In this document: positions 14,601-29,200 of the stretch, piece by piece
How positions within the stretch are numbered: position 1 is the stretch's first letter
How the letters are laid out: the number at the start of each line of letters is the position of its first letter
NCBI GenBank assembly: GCA_009869945.1
Contig: WIXG01000039.1
Coordinates: 1-64,000 of the forward strand
DNA: 64,000 nucleotides
Origin: Mesaphorura yosii
Taxonomy: Eukaryota; Arthropoda; Collembola; Poduromorpha; Tullbergiidae
Direction of reading: 5' to 3'
Notes under the pieces: model-generated
Told to the model about the DNA's origin: nothing
Database searches by the model: none
What the model saw: only the letters and a program-made list of their open reading frames with translations
Made by a program: the position numbers and the translations under genes

Positions 14601-16559
14601 AATTCATTGACAGCATACAATAAGCCCAAATCCAAATCCGTTCCATGTGTTTAAACTTTTATTATTTGTCTGACCCCAACCAAAAGCCAATAAATCCAAA
14701 GCTGCTGCCGCTGCTACTTTTGTCGGAACTTTTCACATTTCATTGATAGTCGCGATAATCCGAAGCTGGCTTGGAAGCTGTTGACAAAAATTATCCCAAT
14801 ATGATTTTGTTTTTATTGATGAGCCAGCAGCAGCAGCGGAGCAAGGCCCTCGAGAAAAGAAGATTACCTCAAGTCGTAAAGTTGGCGGCGGCGGTGCGTT
14901 GGCAAGAGATTAACTCAAATCCAGATGACTGAGATGAGATTTTTTTTTCTCTCAAATCAGGCGACTGCTCTGTCCTGTTCGTATCGATAAGCAATATCGA
15001 GAAGCTGGGTCAAATTGCCGCTTGCATCATTCATACATCGAATGGGAGAATGTTAATCGCTAAGATTATTACAAGTAATTTAATTATGGCTGCCATTGCC
15101 ATTCGCCCTTGCCACCGCGACCGCTATCAGTTCACCAAGATAAATACCATGGAACTCATTATTTATGTCAAGTCGCCCTTTGACTTGACTCGCTTTGACT
15201 TGCCTGCCTGTCTATTTTGACAAGAAGTCACCAAGCACCAATCTGGATCATGAGTTCAAAATGTGGAACGATTAACTGTTGACCCTGCTGAACTTTGTGG
15301 CTCCCGTCGCCGCTATGTCACAGCCACAGCGAAGCAAATAACTCCCTCAATTTTGATTCTGTGAATGCTCTTTTCGTTCGTCGTGGGGAGAAAACCAGAG
15401 ACCTGCATTATTATTTAAATATACACATGTTACAGGGAAAATAACTGTATTTCTATTTTCAGAAGACTTAGCTGCACAATTAGCATATGGAAATCCTCAG
15501 ATCCCGACAAATTCCTTGCATGTGATTTACCAATTGCCTGCGCCGTGTTCATATTTTGACCCATTGATACGAATGAATTCGATGAACCTTCGCGATAAAA
15601 GTGTTGTACACTCCAAGCGCTGTGAATCTGTCATAAATGATGGTATTTGGGAATGCAAGAAGCAAGATAACTTGTCCTTATCAGCAAATACATAATTTTA
15701 CCCTCATAAATGCCTGAATACTAGCTAAGATTTTGTTCGGTCTTCCAAACCTTTCCACGTATTTTATCATGTACACAAAGTTATTGAAGTTGAAGTCTTC
15801 CTTTGCTCCTGCTGCCTGCTCTCAGATCTTCACTTCCTCGACAAGAGATATCAGCTTGCAGCAGTCCCTTCTTAACCGTACTTAGTGCTTGGATACTGCT
15901 CAGTCGTGCCCTGCTCAGAAGTTAAAAGCGACAGGAGAGAACGTTTGAGAAATTATGCTGATTTATGAAAGATCTGCGTAAAGTTGAGATCATAATCATA
16001 AGCTGTTCCTGTTTTGTACAGTTTCCCCCTCCAGGTCTCTGTTTTGCTTCTGCTTCGCTTATCATATTTTTTAAAAATTAATGGAATCATCTCAATCTTG
16101 CATCTCTGTGACCCTGTGCGTGCAAATATCTTTCTAGCTCATTCTGAATACAAGAAAACCCTTTTATGATATATAGATACTTGTACTAATTTAACTTGGA
16201 CACTGAATCTTTTCATTGAACCTCTCCGCTTTCGTGTTTACTTGAACTCTGACCTTTGCTGGCGTTTGGTGCTGGACTCTGCTCAGGTACACCATTCAAT
16301 AGTATCCATGTTTTGCTTCCTGGTCAAAAATTCAGAATGAATTAAGTCGTAAGACGAGTTTTCATTCAAAACCTGACCGGCAGACAGTCACGAGGCTCCC
16401 GTCGCCAATCCTAGATTACACATTGTAACATTTCCGTGATTATAACACTCGTTCTAGCTAAAAGAAACTCACTACTGATTTTGATCAAATTCACGACCTC
16501 TTGACATTGGCAGAAATGAATGAAAGCATTAACGAGACTTCTTCATCAATTGATAATGT
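11664..16559. other. Non-coding block, no supportable gene
   Basis: About 4.9 kb with no frame that combines start, length and splice flanks. It has the short-word reiteration typical of this window, including GCAGCAGCAG-like runs near 14826 and GCCTGCCTG near 15200. Nothing here resembles a structural RNA or a mobile element. Confidence 0.5.
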
Positions 16560-16565
16560 TTTATT
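16560..16565 (-). terminator. Poly(A) signal of the acidic 141-aa gene
   Basis: TTTATT on the + strand is AATAAA on the - strand, about 220 bases past the stop codon of the gene that ends at 16782. It is the canonical hexamer at a sensible 3'UTR distance. Cleavage would fall about 10-30 bases further left. Confidence 0.5.
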
Positions 16566-16781
16566 GCAATTAGAATGAAATGTGCTGATAATCAAAATCG
16601 AAGACGATTGTATCAAGCCGTACATAGTAAAAGAATGTCACATTTGAATTGGCAAATCGCATTTCCATTAATACTTGAATTACTGACTATTTTCTTGTCT
16701 AGTATTTGAAAGTAGGCACAATGATTACATTTATGAAAGTAGCATGGTGTTAATAAAGCTTGGCATAAGTGCCAGTGCAAT

Positions 16782-17207
16782 TTACTTGATGAACTTGAAG
16801 CACTTCCGTGATTTGCAATATTCCTCGAGCGCCCTCACAAAATCTTCCTCGATCTCCACTCGCTGCTCCGCAGTTACTGGACCCCGCTCGCTGAAGATGC
16901 AATCGAAGGCGTCAATCTCAGCTTGAGTTAATGATTTTCCGGCCTTGACTGATTCCAAGAACACTTCCCGTCCCTTTGCACCAGCTTTACGACGCGCTTC
17001 TTGGATATCCGGCTTCCCGACTACGTCGTGGTTGTCCTCATCACTTACGAGACATATCCAGAGCTCCTTGATATTGAGCTCCAGATCGGATGCAAGAAGT
17101 TCAAGGCATTCAGGTTCAATCCTGTCTGTATCTCCTTCTTGACTGGATTTGGTGTCTATGTCGTCAACGTCTTCCGTACTAGCAGGCTGGTATTTTGACT
17201 CGGCCAT
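16782..17207 (-). CDS. Acidic 141-aa protein, uncharacterised
   Basis: A single uninterrupted frame from an ATG in good context (AAAATGG) to TAA. Residues 1-35 are acidic and Ser/Thr-rich (TEDVDDIDTKSSQEGD). Residues 36-60 look like a short globular start (ECLELLASDLELNIKELWIC). Residues 67-90 are basic (EARRKAGAKGREVF), and 93-135 are charged amphipathic helix (QAEIDAFDCIF, AEQRVEIEEDFVRALEEYC). There is no signal peptide or membrane span, so a cytosolic or nuclear protein is likely. Upstream, a donor at 17289-17288 and an acceptor at 17222-17221 suggest a 69-nt intron in the 5'UTR, and AATAAA follows 220 bases after the stop. These three agree and make this a real gene. I do not recognise the family. 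No neighbour within 4 kb hints at a role. Confidence 0.75.
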   Translation of the reverse strand: MAESKYQPASTEDVDDIDTKSSQEGDTDRIEPECLELLASDLELNIKELWICLVSDEDNHDVVGKPDIQEARRKAGAKGREVFLESVKAGKSLTQAEIDAFDCIFSERGPVTAEQRVEIEEDFVRALEEYCKSRKCFKFIK

Positions 17208-17220
17208 TTTGTGCGTGTTT

Positions 17221-17289
17221 CTAAAGTTTACGAGAAAAAATTGAATTAATGTTCATTGAAACTCCTGATTCTCATACCATGCCACTTAC
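17221..17289 (-). other. Probable 5'UTR intron of the acidic 141-aa gene
   Basis: Read on the - strand: donor CTC|GTAAGTGG at 17289 and acceptor ACTTTAG|AAAC ending at 17221, 14 bases before the ATG. Length 69 nt, similar to the small introns of EcR in this window. Inferred from the sites only. Confidence 0.5.
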
Positions 17290-17290
17290 G

Positions 17291-20200
17291 AGATGAGCCC
17301 ACTTCGGAGAAAGCAAGCGCTTACAATTTAAATTGGCAATTTAAACTGTAGAGGACAAGTTCAGCTAATTTTAACGATCACCCACAACTTAACCCGTAAT
17401 TAACCCATAGAACTGAAATATATGCACCTATAAGCACCAGGGTTTATTCTCCAGATGGTATCTTTTTCGCATGGCTAAATGATTGTTTACATGAAGTCAC
17501 ACGAGACGAAAGCAACAAGAGAAAATCGATTTTAGTCCACCAAAAGCATGAGACATGATCAGGAAAGAAAGCTTACACCACGTCACAAAGAAATAAGGCA
17601 TTTCATATTTCATACTGCATGCCTGGCTGCATTTTCTTTTCGCATTTCTTGCAATTGTTTTGCCGAATTCTCTCGGATAATTAAAATGGTAAAGATGCAA
17701 AAATGAAGCAAGAATGGCAACGACTTAGATTATCTAACAGTGCTTCTAAATTCTCAGCGCAGCTTAAATACAAACCCAGCAGCGAACAACGAGCAAGCGC
17801 ATAAGCACAAGGCACCAAGCAGAGCCTTGGGTGCACTCTGTTTCTGCAGACGGACTCTATCGAACTGTCTCCTTCACGGCTTGCTCAGCAGATGTCCTGA
17901 TGTGCTACAAGATTTTGCGTCAGTGTTATTCAGTTTTCATCCATGTCAATTCGTATTCGCGTTTCGCAATTTGAAAGCAACATTTTGCGAATTGCGAATT
18001 GTAAATTCCATCCTGAATTGACGCATGTCTCCAGCGTCAAATGGAATGAGACTCACAAAATCTGATACATGCAACATGCAACACTCCAAAGCAGAACAAC
18101 GCCGTCTTTAAGTTCAGAAATATTTCATCATGAAAAAAAATCTCAGGTTGAATGTTTAAGTGGTACGGTTTGAAGGAAACTTAGCTAAATAATTAAAACC
18201 ATCTGATCACTTGCATTTTGTAAACATTGTCCCCAATTTGATGCATCAATCTGAATTATCTGAAGCTCCGACTCCGGTAGTTTATAGTTTAGTTTAGCAC
18301 CCATTATCATTTTCGTCATCTTCAACCACTGAAGATTTGCATACACGCAGACTCTTCGCAGCGGGACACAGATATGCAAATCTCCTCATGCAAATCTCGT
18401 GTGAATGCGAATGCGAACCACTAACAAATGAAGTTACAATTATAAAAGGTTAAATTACGACATAGACGACACAATTCTATTCCACATCAGCGTCAGGCAG
18501 TCAGGACGTTGACGAGCCCCTTTCAGCATGTCGCTGTGGCTGTGGCCTGTATTTTCGCGAACGCGAATGTGAATCTTGGGTTTGCGCTGGTGCTACGCTC
18601 GCTCGCTGCGCTGCGCGTCAGCGTCAATTGCCCTTGGACTCACTTTCAAAAATGGGAATACTGTACTCAATACTTGAGCCAAGCCATGTAGTAATGTACG
18701 TAGACGTACTTGACTGCACTACGCTACGCTGTGTTTAGAGATTGTACATTGCTCCTATTTTATTTTGATTACATTCCCCAGCGAGTCGCGAGCCCAGCAA
18801 GCGTGAGTTCGAGTACGATACGAGTGCAAAAATCCTATAAACGTGAAGCACAGCAATTTCCCATTCATCAAGATTCAGGCGAGACAACATTGCACTGCAT
18901 TGGGCTGAGTTCTGGGCTGGCTGGCTGCACAGACAAGAATTCAATACAAGCACCAACTGCAATGCAAAAGCCAATAGCCAATAGCCAAGTAAAGCAGAGC
19001 GAATCCTTTTACTAATTTTATTTTTACTCTCACTTATTATTATTACTACTACCATCACCACCACCAGGAGCAAGCAGCATCAACAAGCTCAATTCGTTTA
19101 CTATCTGCTGCTGCTCTTTCAGTTCGTTCTCCTTTTTACCCGACTCCGTATTTGTAAATATCGTGATTTAATTGTAGTGTGACTCGGACTGGACTCCAGT
19201 TAAATCCCTGCCCTGTGCCCTGTCTCGTTGTGGTTGTAGCCGTGTGAATTTCGTGAGTGCATTGTTACCGACCGCGTGTCGTGCGTGGCATGCATAGACG
19301 TCAATTTGAACCTCGTCAACGACTGCTGGAGCCGATTTGTGACTGACCCAGTCACCACTTTCCAGATTAACGTGGTTTAAACGGTGAGTCTCCGTTTTCA
19401 AACTTAGAATTATTGATGTGAATTGCTGAAATTGTAGTTGCTCTTTTGCTTCTTTTCTTAGCACAATCACAGCTTTAATCTTGATATGCAAGTAACAAGT
19501 TCAATCAGTCTGTTCGTAAGATCGGCCTTCGTTGTTATCACCATGAACTGTGCCAGATTCACTACTATTGATCCTGCTACGTTCTTGCTGCAACTACAAC
19601 TAACGAATAACTCAGAGAGGTGATTGCAAATATTATTTCGCCTGGCAGGGGAGATTTTAGTGAAGAATTAGCGTCGCTATTTATTATATAAAGTTGAATC
19701 TTCTGTTAAGTATTAGATAAAGCTTTAACTAAGTTAGGGTCTAGTAGGTCTCTTGATTGTGATACTAGTTATTATTACTTAGCGGCTCAGGCTCAGGGAT
19801 TGTGTGCTGTAATTGTTGATTGTGTAAAGGATCTTAGGTAGTAACTTTTCCTTGCTATTCTTGCATTTATCTTTTAACTTGCTATTTCATAGTTGTAACT
19901 GTCGTTAGCTTTTAGAGGAGGCGTTCAGCTTTTCAATACTAAGGCAACTAATCTTTTTACCTCAATTACACTATTATCTTTACTGTTTTAGCAAGTGCAT
20001 CTATTAGCTAGATTACAATTAATAATCGTACGAGTCTTTAACGTTCCCTTAATCAGAAGATCTTCAAGTTATAAGTCATGCCAGTGCAATAATAGGTAGG
20101 TCAACTTTCAAGCAAGTTTGAAGATTCTTTAGAGTATCGGTTGAGATTTCGAGATCGACAACGACGGCACCGCACAATCCCTTGAATTTAAGGGTAGCGC

Positions 20201-23200
20201 AATCAATAGCAATAATTTAGCAACAGGCCGAAGGAGATACTTAAGGAACCTTCTTGAAATTATGTGAAATCGAGGCAGCAGCGGTGACATTCGGTAAGCA
20301 CAATGAATAATTCAATAATTAGCTACAGATGTCTTTTAGTTATTATGCTTGAGAGTCTTTCTATTTTGTAACACCATCGGTAAATTTGTGGGAACGATAC
20401 TATAGGAAGCGTGTATCATCGGAGGTGGAAAAATTCCCTTAGCCGGTGTAGCTCAAGTTTTGCTTCTTTGCTTTCATGATTCTAAAATTGAACTCTGCCA
20501 TCAATGATAATGATTCCAGCAGAATAATTTTTAAAATTACGGAATCTTCTTACTCTTCTGTTAGTGACGATGGACTCGGACTCCTTTAGTTCACTATTCC
20601 TTTCAACCCTTCCACCATGCGAAATCAGACCACGCGGTCATACCATTCTGATCGTACATTGATAAAAGCTGTTGCAAATCGTCGCACTATTTCCTGGAAG
20701 AATTGCACAACAGATTTATTTCATATTCTGATTTCTGAATATATTTATGTTGATTCGACGCTTGTGCTTATCGCTAGTACTCATCTCACAGACATAAGTA
20801 TTCCTTGCATCTTGCTGTTGCCTGCCTAAAGCCGTGTTTCTGAGCATCAACAAAGTGTAGACGCAGCCATGCTGGCGGGTGGATATGTTGTTCATTTGAT
20901 CCTGTTTTGATGTTGATTAAATCGAGCACAAGTAGTAAGCAGTGAAGGAATTCGTACCACAATGTGCCGGGCAGCCGGGCTTGGTATGACCCGACATGGC
21001 ATGTGGAGATTATGGCAATAATGTTGACTGACAAGGTTTCATTTCATGAGTCGTGGTCGTAGTGCTGCATAAGGAGCATAGTTATCCTCAGATTCTCAAC
21101 TGAATATAATTCTTGATCGATGTTTCCAATATTAATTCGTTCATTCGCTGCAAGAGCCTATTTGATTCAACTATCAACTTTCAACCAGAACAGAAACAGA
21201 ACCGCCATTCCTAAGGCACGCTTTTACGAGTTTATGGATATGGATTTATGGACTTGCTGTGATTCAGTTACAAGCTGTAGCTATTTGGATATTGGTTGTT
21301 CCAGAGTGAGTTCGTGGTGGCATAAAATATTTTCTTACATCCAAGTCGAAGTTGCAGAGTGGCAAAAGAATTTTTGATGCGATCGAGTGATTCTAATGCA
21401 TGCGAATAACTTAATGGTGATTTTACGTCGTATTATTGCTATGAATGCATATATATGATGCAATGAATGAACAGCAACAGAAAAAGAGTCGGATCTTTAT
21501 CCAGAAAGAGAAAGTACTGAAATCAAGATTAGGATTTGAGAGCGGCTCCATGAATACATTATTCGAGGATATCTTAGCCCAATATTTTGATTCTGGTCTG
21601 GTTTACATTGATCTGATCTACTGACAAGAATTCAGGCGTCAAGAATAAGAACTTGTAAATATGTTGTTGAACAGTTGAAATTTGATATTTCAAACGTTCA
21701 GACGTAAAATTCTGGTTAAATCTCATTGCCATTTTTCTTGACTTCGTTAAATTTATTGATTTGTTATTGATTTTCATCTCGTTTATTTGATATCAACGTT
21801 CAACGTTCTGACAAAGCCAGCTCGCCGGTTGCCGCCATCGCCTTCACACTTCCGTTTCGAGGAATAAAAATAAAATAAAAATGATTCGTATTTCATCATC
21901 GGCGAGGTCCACAAAGGTGAACAACAGTTCAAGGCATTCACCATTCGCATTAGTCACTGCCAGAGAACAGAGAGTTTGGTCGCACCGGCCGGCGGATGCA
22001 TGAATTAAAGATTTTACGAGTCTAATGACCGGAGATCGCTGACGTCGTGGCCATGGTCGTTGCGATATCGGCAATGAGTGCTAAAAGACAGCCATAGCCA
22101 CAGAGATTTCAATGCCAGGCTCTGCCATTTCAGCTTCTAATGAAATGCTTGCGCAATTCAACTACAAAGTACATAATGCATAATCAAGAATTCAAATTCC
22201 AATCAGACCGGAAGGCATAGAAAAGAAAGGGCAACAAATAGAAACAGCGAAGTGCCTTAACCGTAACGATTTTTGATTCATCGAGACCGAGACCGGTTCA
22301 GTCTAGGAAAATTAATCAGCAGTCTCAACTGTCGGATTTTATAAATAGAAGTAATTTATGTTTCCCTTTTGCCGATTTTGCGTAACAATGCGTACAATAT
22401 TGCAAAATACATGGACGTACTAATACGCAATATACAATAGCTGTCATAGTCTGGGTCCTTGGTGGTGATCCTTGGACCACGTCGGGCCGGGACGAGCTTG
22501 TCCAGCCATGGGGTAGTAAATAGGTGTAAAATATTGCACTCTTCCCAATGTAATGCTGAGTACTTTTTATTACCGCCGAGGTTCCCGTCACTTTTAACGC
22601 TTCCTCAAGACGAGCCCATTAATTTTTTATTGCGTTGGTTATTTTGCTGTTGCCTGACTGAAATTCTAAATATAAACTACGGCGCGTAGTAAATATCTCA
22701 TACAAAAGGTATAACTATAAGATAGGGTTCACTAGTTAGAAGTTATGGGCCGAGTTGTGAATTTTATTTTCATGCATCACCTTGAATCCTGACTTGAGCT
22801 TGACTTCAGCAGCGTTAGCGTAACGTAACTCGTAACTTTTATTGCCATTCGACATTGAAACTGAAAACATCAAAGCATGTACGCATGCATGCATGTAGTA
22901 CAACTGAAACGAATCAAATCTTCGCGTTGTTGTTCAAGTACGAATGTGAGCTAGGCTTTGGAAATTGATTCCAGAAGATTTGTCATCCTCTCTCAGGCTA
23001 AAGCCAAGAGCCTGTGAATGCTATGAACGTGAACGATTTTACGGGTAGCGAAACCTTGAACTATTCGCCTGACTTTACACACGCTTCAAAGCTGCGCTAT
23101 CTTCTCTCATGGTTGGAAAAAGAGAAGAATGACTTGGCTGACTTGGAAATTGCTACCATAAATTATTTTACTCGATTCATACTGACTGTGACTACAACGA

Positions 23201-26200
23201 AGCAAAACGACAGGTTCGTCCGATGTTCGCGTTCGCCGATGACATAATTTCTAAATCCATCCCATTTTATCGGTGCAGTCAAGCTGGCTGGCTGACGACT
23301 CTGACTTGTCTTCCATTTGAAAGAAAGTAGAAGCCGAAGTAGAAAGTAGGCCTTCGCTCCGAGGAAGACCTTCGAAAATTTTGCAGTAGTCAGCATTAAA
23401 GAGAAAGATATATAGAGCTGTCAAGTGAAGCGTTAAACCTAGATTCCACGCGAGTTCTAGTTCTAGACTTTCTGTTTGATACAGCACAGCTTTCACCACG
23501 CAGGCAGGCGTCTAAGGACTCCGGTCGACGCTTTCCTCGAAGCCCAGGCCAGGCCCAAGAGGAGGCTGTTGACCTATTTTAGCAAAGTCATATTGAGTGT
23601 TCTCCGTCCGCGTCTGAGTTTTGCTTCAGAAACAAGAGCATCTTTCTCCCTCTGCGTTTTTGCGTTGCGTTGCCCGTTATCCTTGTCCCAGATATTGATT
23701 CCGCTTCGGGTTTTTGCAACTCGCAAACGCAACTGGGGCTGCCGCTGTTGCTGCTAAAAGCTCGGGCTTAGACTCGCTCAGGCTAGACGAAGACACATGC
23801 CATGCAAGGCAGGCGAGGAATTTGCTATTTGCACTGCTCACTGCACCCGCGAGGACGAGGACGCGACGCGGACTTGCTTCTCGTTTGTGGTGGGTGGGTT
23901 TCTTTCTCATTTGTTGGCTGCCACTGCCACTGAACTGAATTCTGACTCCTGGTAAAAGTATTTAGATCACTTCGGCCACGGCCATGTGCTCAGTGCTCGC
24001 TCTGCTCTGCTCTTGCTGTGATCATTAGAAAAAGAAAGAGCGAACATTGTTATAATGTGATATAAAACGCGAGCCATGGCTTGGCTTGGCATATATAAAT
24101 GTGATATGCTTTTAAACTGGGTCAGTTCTCTTCTCTGAGTTCTGGGTCTGTGCCGTGCTGTTCTTTGCTGTGCTGCACGTAAGCGTGGTGTAAGGAAAAG
24201 GTAGGTCACGACACGGTCGTCGTCTGCTACAGATAAAGCAATAGCAATACGGTTTATTGTTTACAAAACGATCCTTTGATAATTGATTCGGCTCGAGCAA
24301 GCGGCCTCGTCCTCGTCACGTACGAGAGACATTGCATTATCTCATTTTGTCCGTATATGAACTATAAACAAAAGGATCGGATTTGAGTAGAAATCATTTT
24401 CACGTAGAGTACTTCGAATTGCACTCATAATTGAGCTTCCATCATCGCGCTAGCAGCGCCTCGAGTAAATGAACTCATCAAATATTAATCAAATTGCCGA
24501 GCCGAGCCGGCCGCCCATGCCAGGCCGCGACCCCGGCTTTCACTGTAACTATCCGATAAACTCGTCAACGCCTGGTCGATGCTGTTGCTTTTTTCCGTCC
24601 TTGCCTTTGAAACGACAGCGATAAGCGCGTTCCCGCCAGTCGTGCATTGCAATAACAATGCATAATTGAATGCAGGAGTCGGCCTCGGTGTTTTCCCATG
24701 CATTGTATGCGTTTTCTTTCACTGACGACGGCATAAATCATTTAAATTAGTGATGGGGCGAATTTTATTGCCTTTTAAAACCGAGAGTCATTATTGTCGA
24801 CAGTCGACTCGGTGGGCAGGCACGCAGGCAAACATGCAGAACGTCGTAAAGAAAACGAAAGGGTTGGCATTTTGCAAGTTGCATGCATGCGGGCGAGGGG
24901 CCCGTATTAAATAATAGTTGATATTTAAAAATGTGGCGAAGCGGCGAGGCAGAGGCAGGTGATGAGTGCGCTGATTATCGAAAGGAAAAGGACATTTACA
25001 CTCAACAACCAACCACGCAGCGACGCAGCATAATTCATATTCATACCTGCATGCATGCATGCATACACTTCGTTAACTCACCTGTGCTTAGTGCTTGCTA
25101 ATAAATTAATTTTTTGTATGTACACAGCCACCAACCACTCCACCACCAAGTGTAGGGGGTTTAAACCTTTGCTTTGCTGCGCTGCTAAGCTCCGTGCACC
25201 GCAGCAGTGCACGCCATCATCATTAAGTTTACGTCCAAAGTACAAAAACGCATCTTAGCAGGCAGGCCGGGGAGTTGAACAGCACATCGTACGCGTACAG
25301 CATAGTTGGCATACCACGGGTTGGGATTCAACGATTGGAGTGAACAAGAAGTACAACAAAGTGAGAGTTTTTCGCCACCATCGACCAGCATCTTCTCATC
25401 CAAATCCTTTTGCTTTTCAAGCCGTACTTGCTCGTTTGATAAGGCAGGCAAATAGCAGACGAGGATCTTCGTTGCGCTTGTGGCTGCTCCTGCCGTGCTG
25501 AGCCACTGAGCGAGCCGCGCGCTGTGGTTAGTTAAATTCTCTAGGTTATTGGGTTGGTCGTATCTCATCTTTATCATCCTCGCCGTGTTCGCTGGCAGCG
25601 TCCGTACCGCCGTATTTGTTTTACTCTGCTACACACTCTGATTAGCAAATAGCGATTTGGCGATTTGGCCCGAACCACGTTTAAATTGCAGTTGATATCC
25701 AAGCCAAGTTTCGACGAGACTCTTGTTGTGAACTGTGATTGTGCGACAGGGAGCAAGGCAGGGTATTAACTTATTGGTGCTAACGTACGACTAAAGTACT
25801 AGCGTGTATTTGCCATTTGCTACACACCAACGGCATTGTCTCTCGTCTCAGGTATCAGTTTCAAGTTCAAGATCTTAGCTTTAGCTTTAGATTCCAGCTC
25901 CGGCAGAGCAGACTAGACAAAGACTTTGAACCTTGCAACGCGGAGCTAAGCGAGAGATTAATCAGGCTATTAATTTGATCGTCATGTGGTGCTGCTAATA
26001 ACCTCAAACCAAAGTTTACAAAGTCTGAGTAAAGTGAGATTTAGTTTTTGACTTTTGAGTGTCGTGTATCATATCGTATCTGACGATAAGAGACTTGAGA
26101 CCCTTTGTGAAAAGTTCTGCACTGCCTGCCTTCAAGTCGAAGCTTTGAAGTTTGTGACGTTTCTGGCCTGGAGTCATTGTCATTGTATTTGTATTGACTA

Positions 26201-29200
26201 CTGGAGACTGTACTGGAAAGCTGCTGCGTTGGATCAGAATGAATTGGTCTCGCCTGCATTGCTGATAATCTTATCTGAACATCGTAACTGAATTTGAGGT
26301 TATTTTTAAGTTTAAGCCTTTTGTACTCCTGCTACACAACTGCACTTGATTCGGCTCGCGTATGAGCACGCGTTTATGCCTGCGCTTCAAGTAGGGTTTG
26401 TTATTAGCTTGACCTGCAAGGAAATTAAATTAACGCCGGACTGTAAACGTAAACAGCAATGAATGCGTACTGCGCCGATTGCGTCTGTCGGTCTTTTCGC
26501 CTCTGATAGTTCAATTGCTTTTGTGTTGCGTGGTGCATTGGACTTTTTATTGCAGATTACATATTTTATGGACGTACGCGCACGCCCGTGTTTACTGCAC
26601 TGGACTGAATTGAGCGCAAGTTCGAAAGAACTTAATTTAAGAATCAACAATTTTTAAAGTTAAATTTTTCATGAATCCAGCCTGTAAGTGTTGTCTTGAA
26701 TTCGGCCGTGATATATTGCCAGTGTCATTGCCAGCTTGGACGGACACGCAGGAACACGGGACGGCATTCGCATTGCTGTCTCTGCTCTGCTCACTTAATT
26801 AATCTGAAGTGAATTCACGTCGTATTCAAGTATCAAGTTCAGCCACCATTGCAAGAAACGCAGAGAATAATTTCTTAATTTCAGTTTCATTTCATTGTTG
26901 CATTATGCGGTTAAGTTGATCGCATTGTTCTCACTTTCTTGTGTGAATATTCTCGTCCTTATTGTACGCGGACGCGTACTGGTTTGAGACCAGCAACAGC
27001 AACAACCAGCTGCAATGTATTGTATTGTTGATTGTTGCTTGTAGTGCAGTGCAGGCCGAGACGATACGAGTTAAGTTGAGAAATCTAGGTAAGTAGGAAT
27101 GTCGAATTTGTGAATACGAATACGTTTTCATAAAAAGCGAAGAAAACCTGTTTTTTTTCGTTTTCTTCATTTCATAGGTTTCGTGTTTCTCTTTTGTTCG
27201 CTTTTCTACATAGCACACCTTCTCCAATCAATTGCAATCTTGCCTTAATCATTGTATTGTGGCGTTCTAAGTACTAAGTTCTAGAATTCACGTGCACTGA
27301 GGCACTGTGGCTTGGATTAAGGCTATTTTCTCTGCATTTCATTGGCATTGCATCCCAGTGTCCAATGTCCATTACGTTAGTTAGAAATCGCGAAATCGCA
27401 AGTTACTGAAACTCCGAGACTACTCACATTTTCCTTATCCATGCCATCCTTTGAGATGAGCGCGGAGGCGGTGCGGGTCCGGTTCACATTTTCACATGCA
27501 AGTGTCATTTAACTTGCTGCCAGTCGAGCCGGAAAATATTTTCGCATGCCAACGGGTTCAAAGCTTGGCTGGACTAGGCTCGTGGCCTCGCGGTCGTAAT
27601 GGCTAGGCAAACATAAAGCTTAGATGTGTAGGCAGGCATGACCTTAATGTGCAATATAAAAAGGACATTGGACACGGAGTATTAAAAATGGGCATCAAGC
27701 TAAGCAGGCACGCAGGCACGAGAGAAAAATTGCAGCGCATGGCATATTGCAGGATAAAAATTTAAAAATTATTTCTCATTGTCAATCAGCCCGTAAATAA
27801 CAATTATACAATGCGATACGCGAGTTCATGGAATCGCGTCGGACTGTGTGTGTATTCTACACGGTTAGTTAACTCTGCACGGCTGTCTACCTTTAACGTA
27901 GCATTGAGTTGCATGTAGTGGTTTAACCTTGTCGCGATCTTCCTGTGTGTTAAGTAATTTATTTTATTTTACTACTGCATAATACGCCAAGCCACGACTG
28001 AATACTGGATGTGTACATGCTAATGAATGCGATATGCGAGAGGTGATGCTCTCGCCTTATCTCTTCCATGCATGCACGTTAACGTTGGACGGAGATTTTC
28101 GCATTCGCTAATTTGATTCACGTATTCTCTTTGAGGCACTGAGCTGTCGTCGTCTGTGCTTTGGCTGTGAGTTTTAATGAGTTGGTTGGCTCTGCAGCAG
28201 ACGAGCTAGGCCAGAGCCTCAGATCTGACGAGAGACAAGACAAGCGAGTGAATCAAATGTAATTTGGGTCTGCCAGCGTGTTTATGCTTAGGCTGTTGAG
28301 TGTTGAGGCATGTTAGCCTTGATGTTGAAGGACGTTGTCGAGTTAAAAAAGAGACAGTTCACATTACGAAAACAGAGAAGAGTTATTCACGTTTCCTCAA
28401 CCAACAGCACACCGACCGACTCCATGCCATTTTATTATCACATTGCCATACTTCAATGCGATTCCATATCTGTTAGTTAACGACAATAACGCTGATGGCG
28501 ATGATGCCGCGGCCGTGCAAGCGTACATTAACTCCACGGCATGGTAGTTAATGGTTTTCGCATTTGCTAAATACATTAACTTCACTTTTTGTATGAATAT
28601 GTAAATAAAAATACCTGAACGCAGTCCTTAGCCGCTCGCTCTTGGTATTTTACGACTACGACGACTGCGTTTATCCTGCACTTAGCATAGTAATTTATAT
28701 CACTGCTGAGATGTCTTTGTACTTGACTTGCAAGTTAACCTGTGCAGAGCACAGAAAGGACACGGCACTGGTTTATTTATACAAATGTTTAGTTCAAGTG
28801 TGATGAATTCTTAATTTTATATTTATAATTTTTTGCTGTTGCTCAAATTAAGTGGACGCACTGGTACAGGTACTTGCTCGGGCAAGACAAGACGATGATA
28901 CTCGCCTGCCTGCATGCTATAATATTATTTCTTGATTAACAATTGCCCTTTTGAGAAATTTGCAAGGTTATATCATCCTCCTCGTAATATCGCATAATAA
29001 TCATCATCTTTCATCTTCGTGGCAGGCAGTCGTCAGTGCGGTGCAGTGTGGAGAAAAAATGGACTACAAACACAGCACAGCACTCTTCTTTTCTTATGTT
29101 CTTATCTTGAATCATTTTTTACGGGTCGTGATCATCATGCTTAGTTTTTGCATATAGTCCATAGTTCATTATCCATCATCATCGTGATTGTTGCTGTTCG

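Noticed and set aside
16744..17198. Several + strand frames over 16.7-17.2 kb
   Set aside because: They are complements of the - strand 141-aa gene, which has the better start, UTR intron and poly(A) signal.
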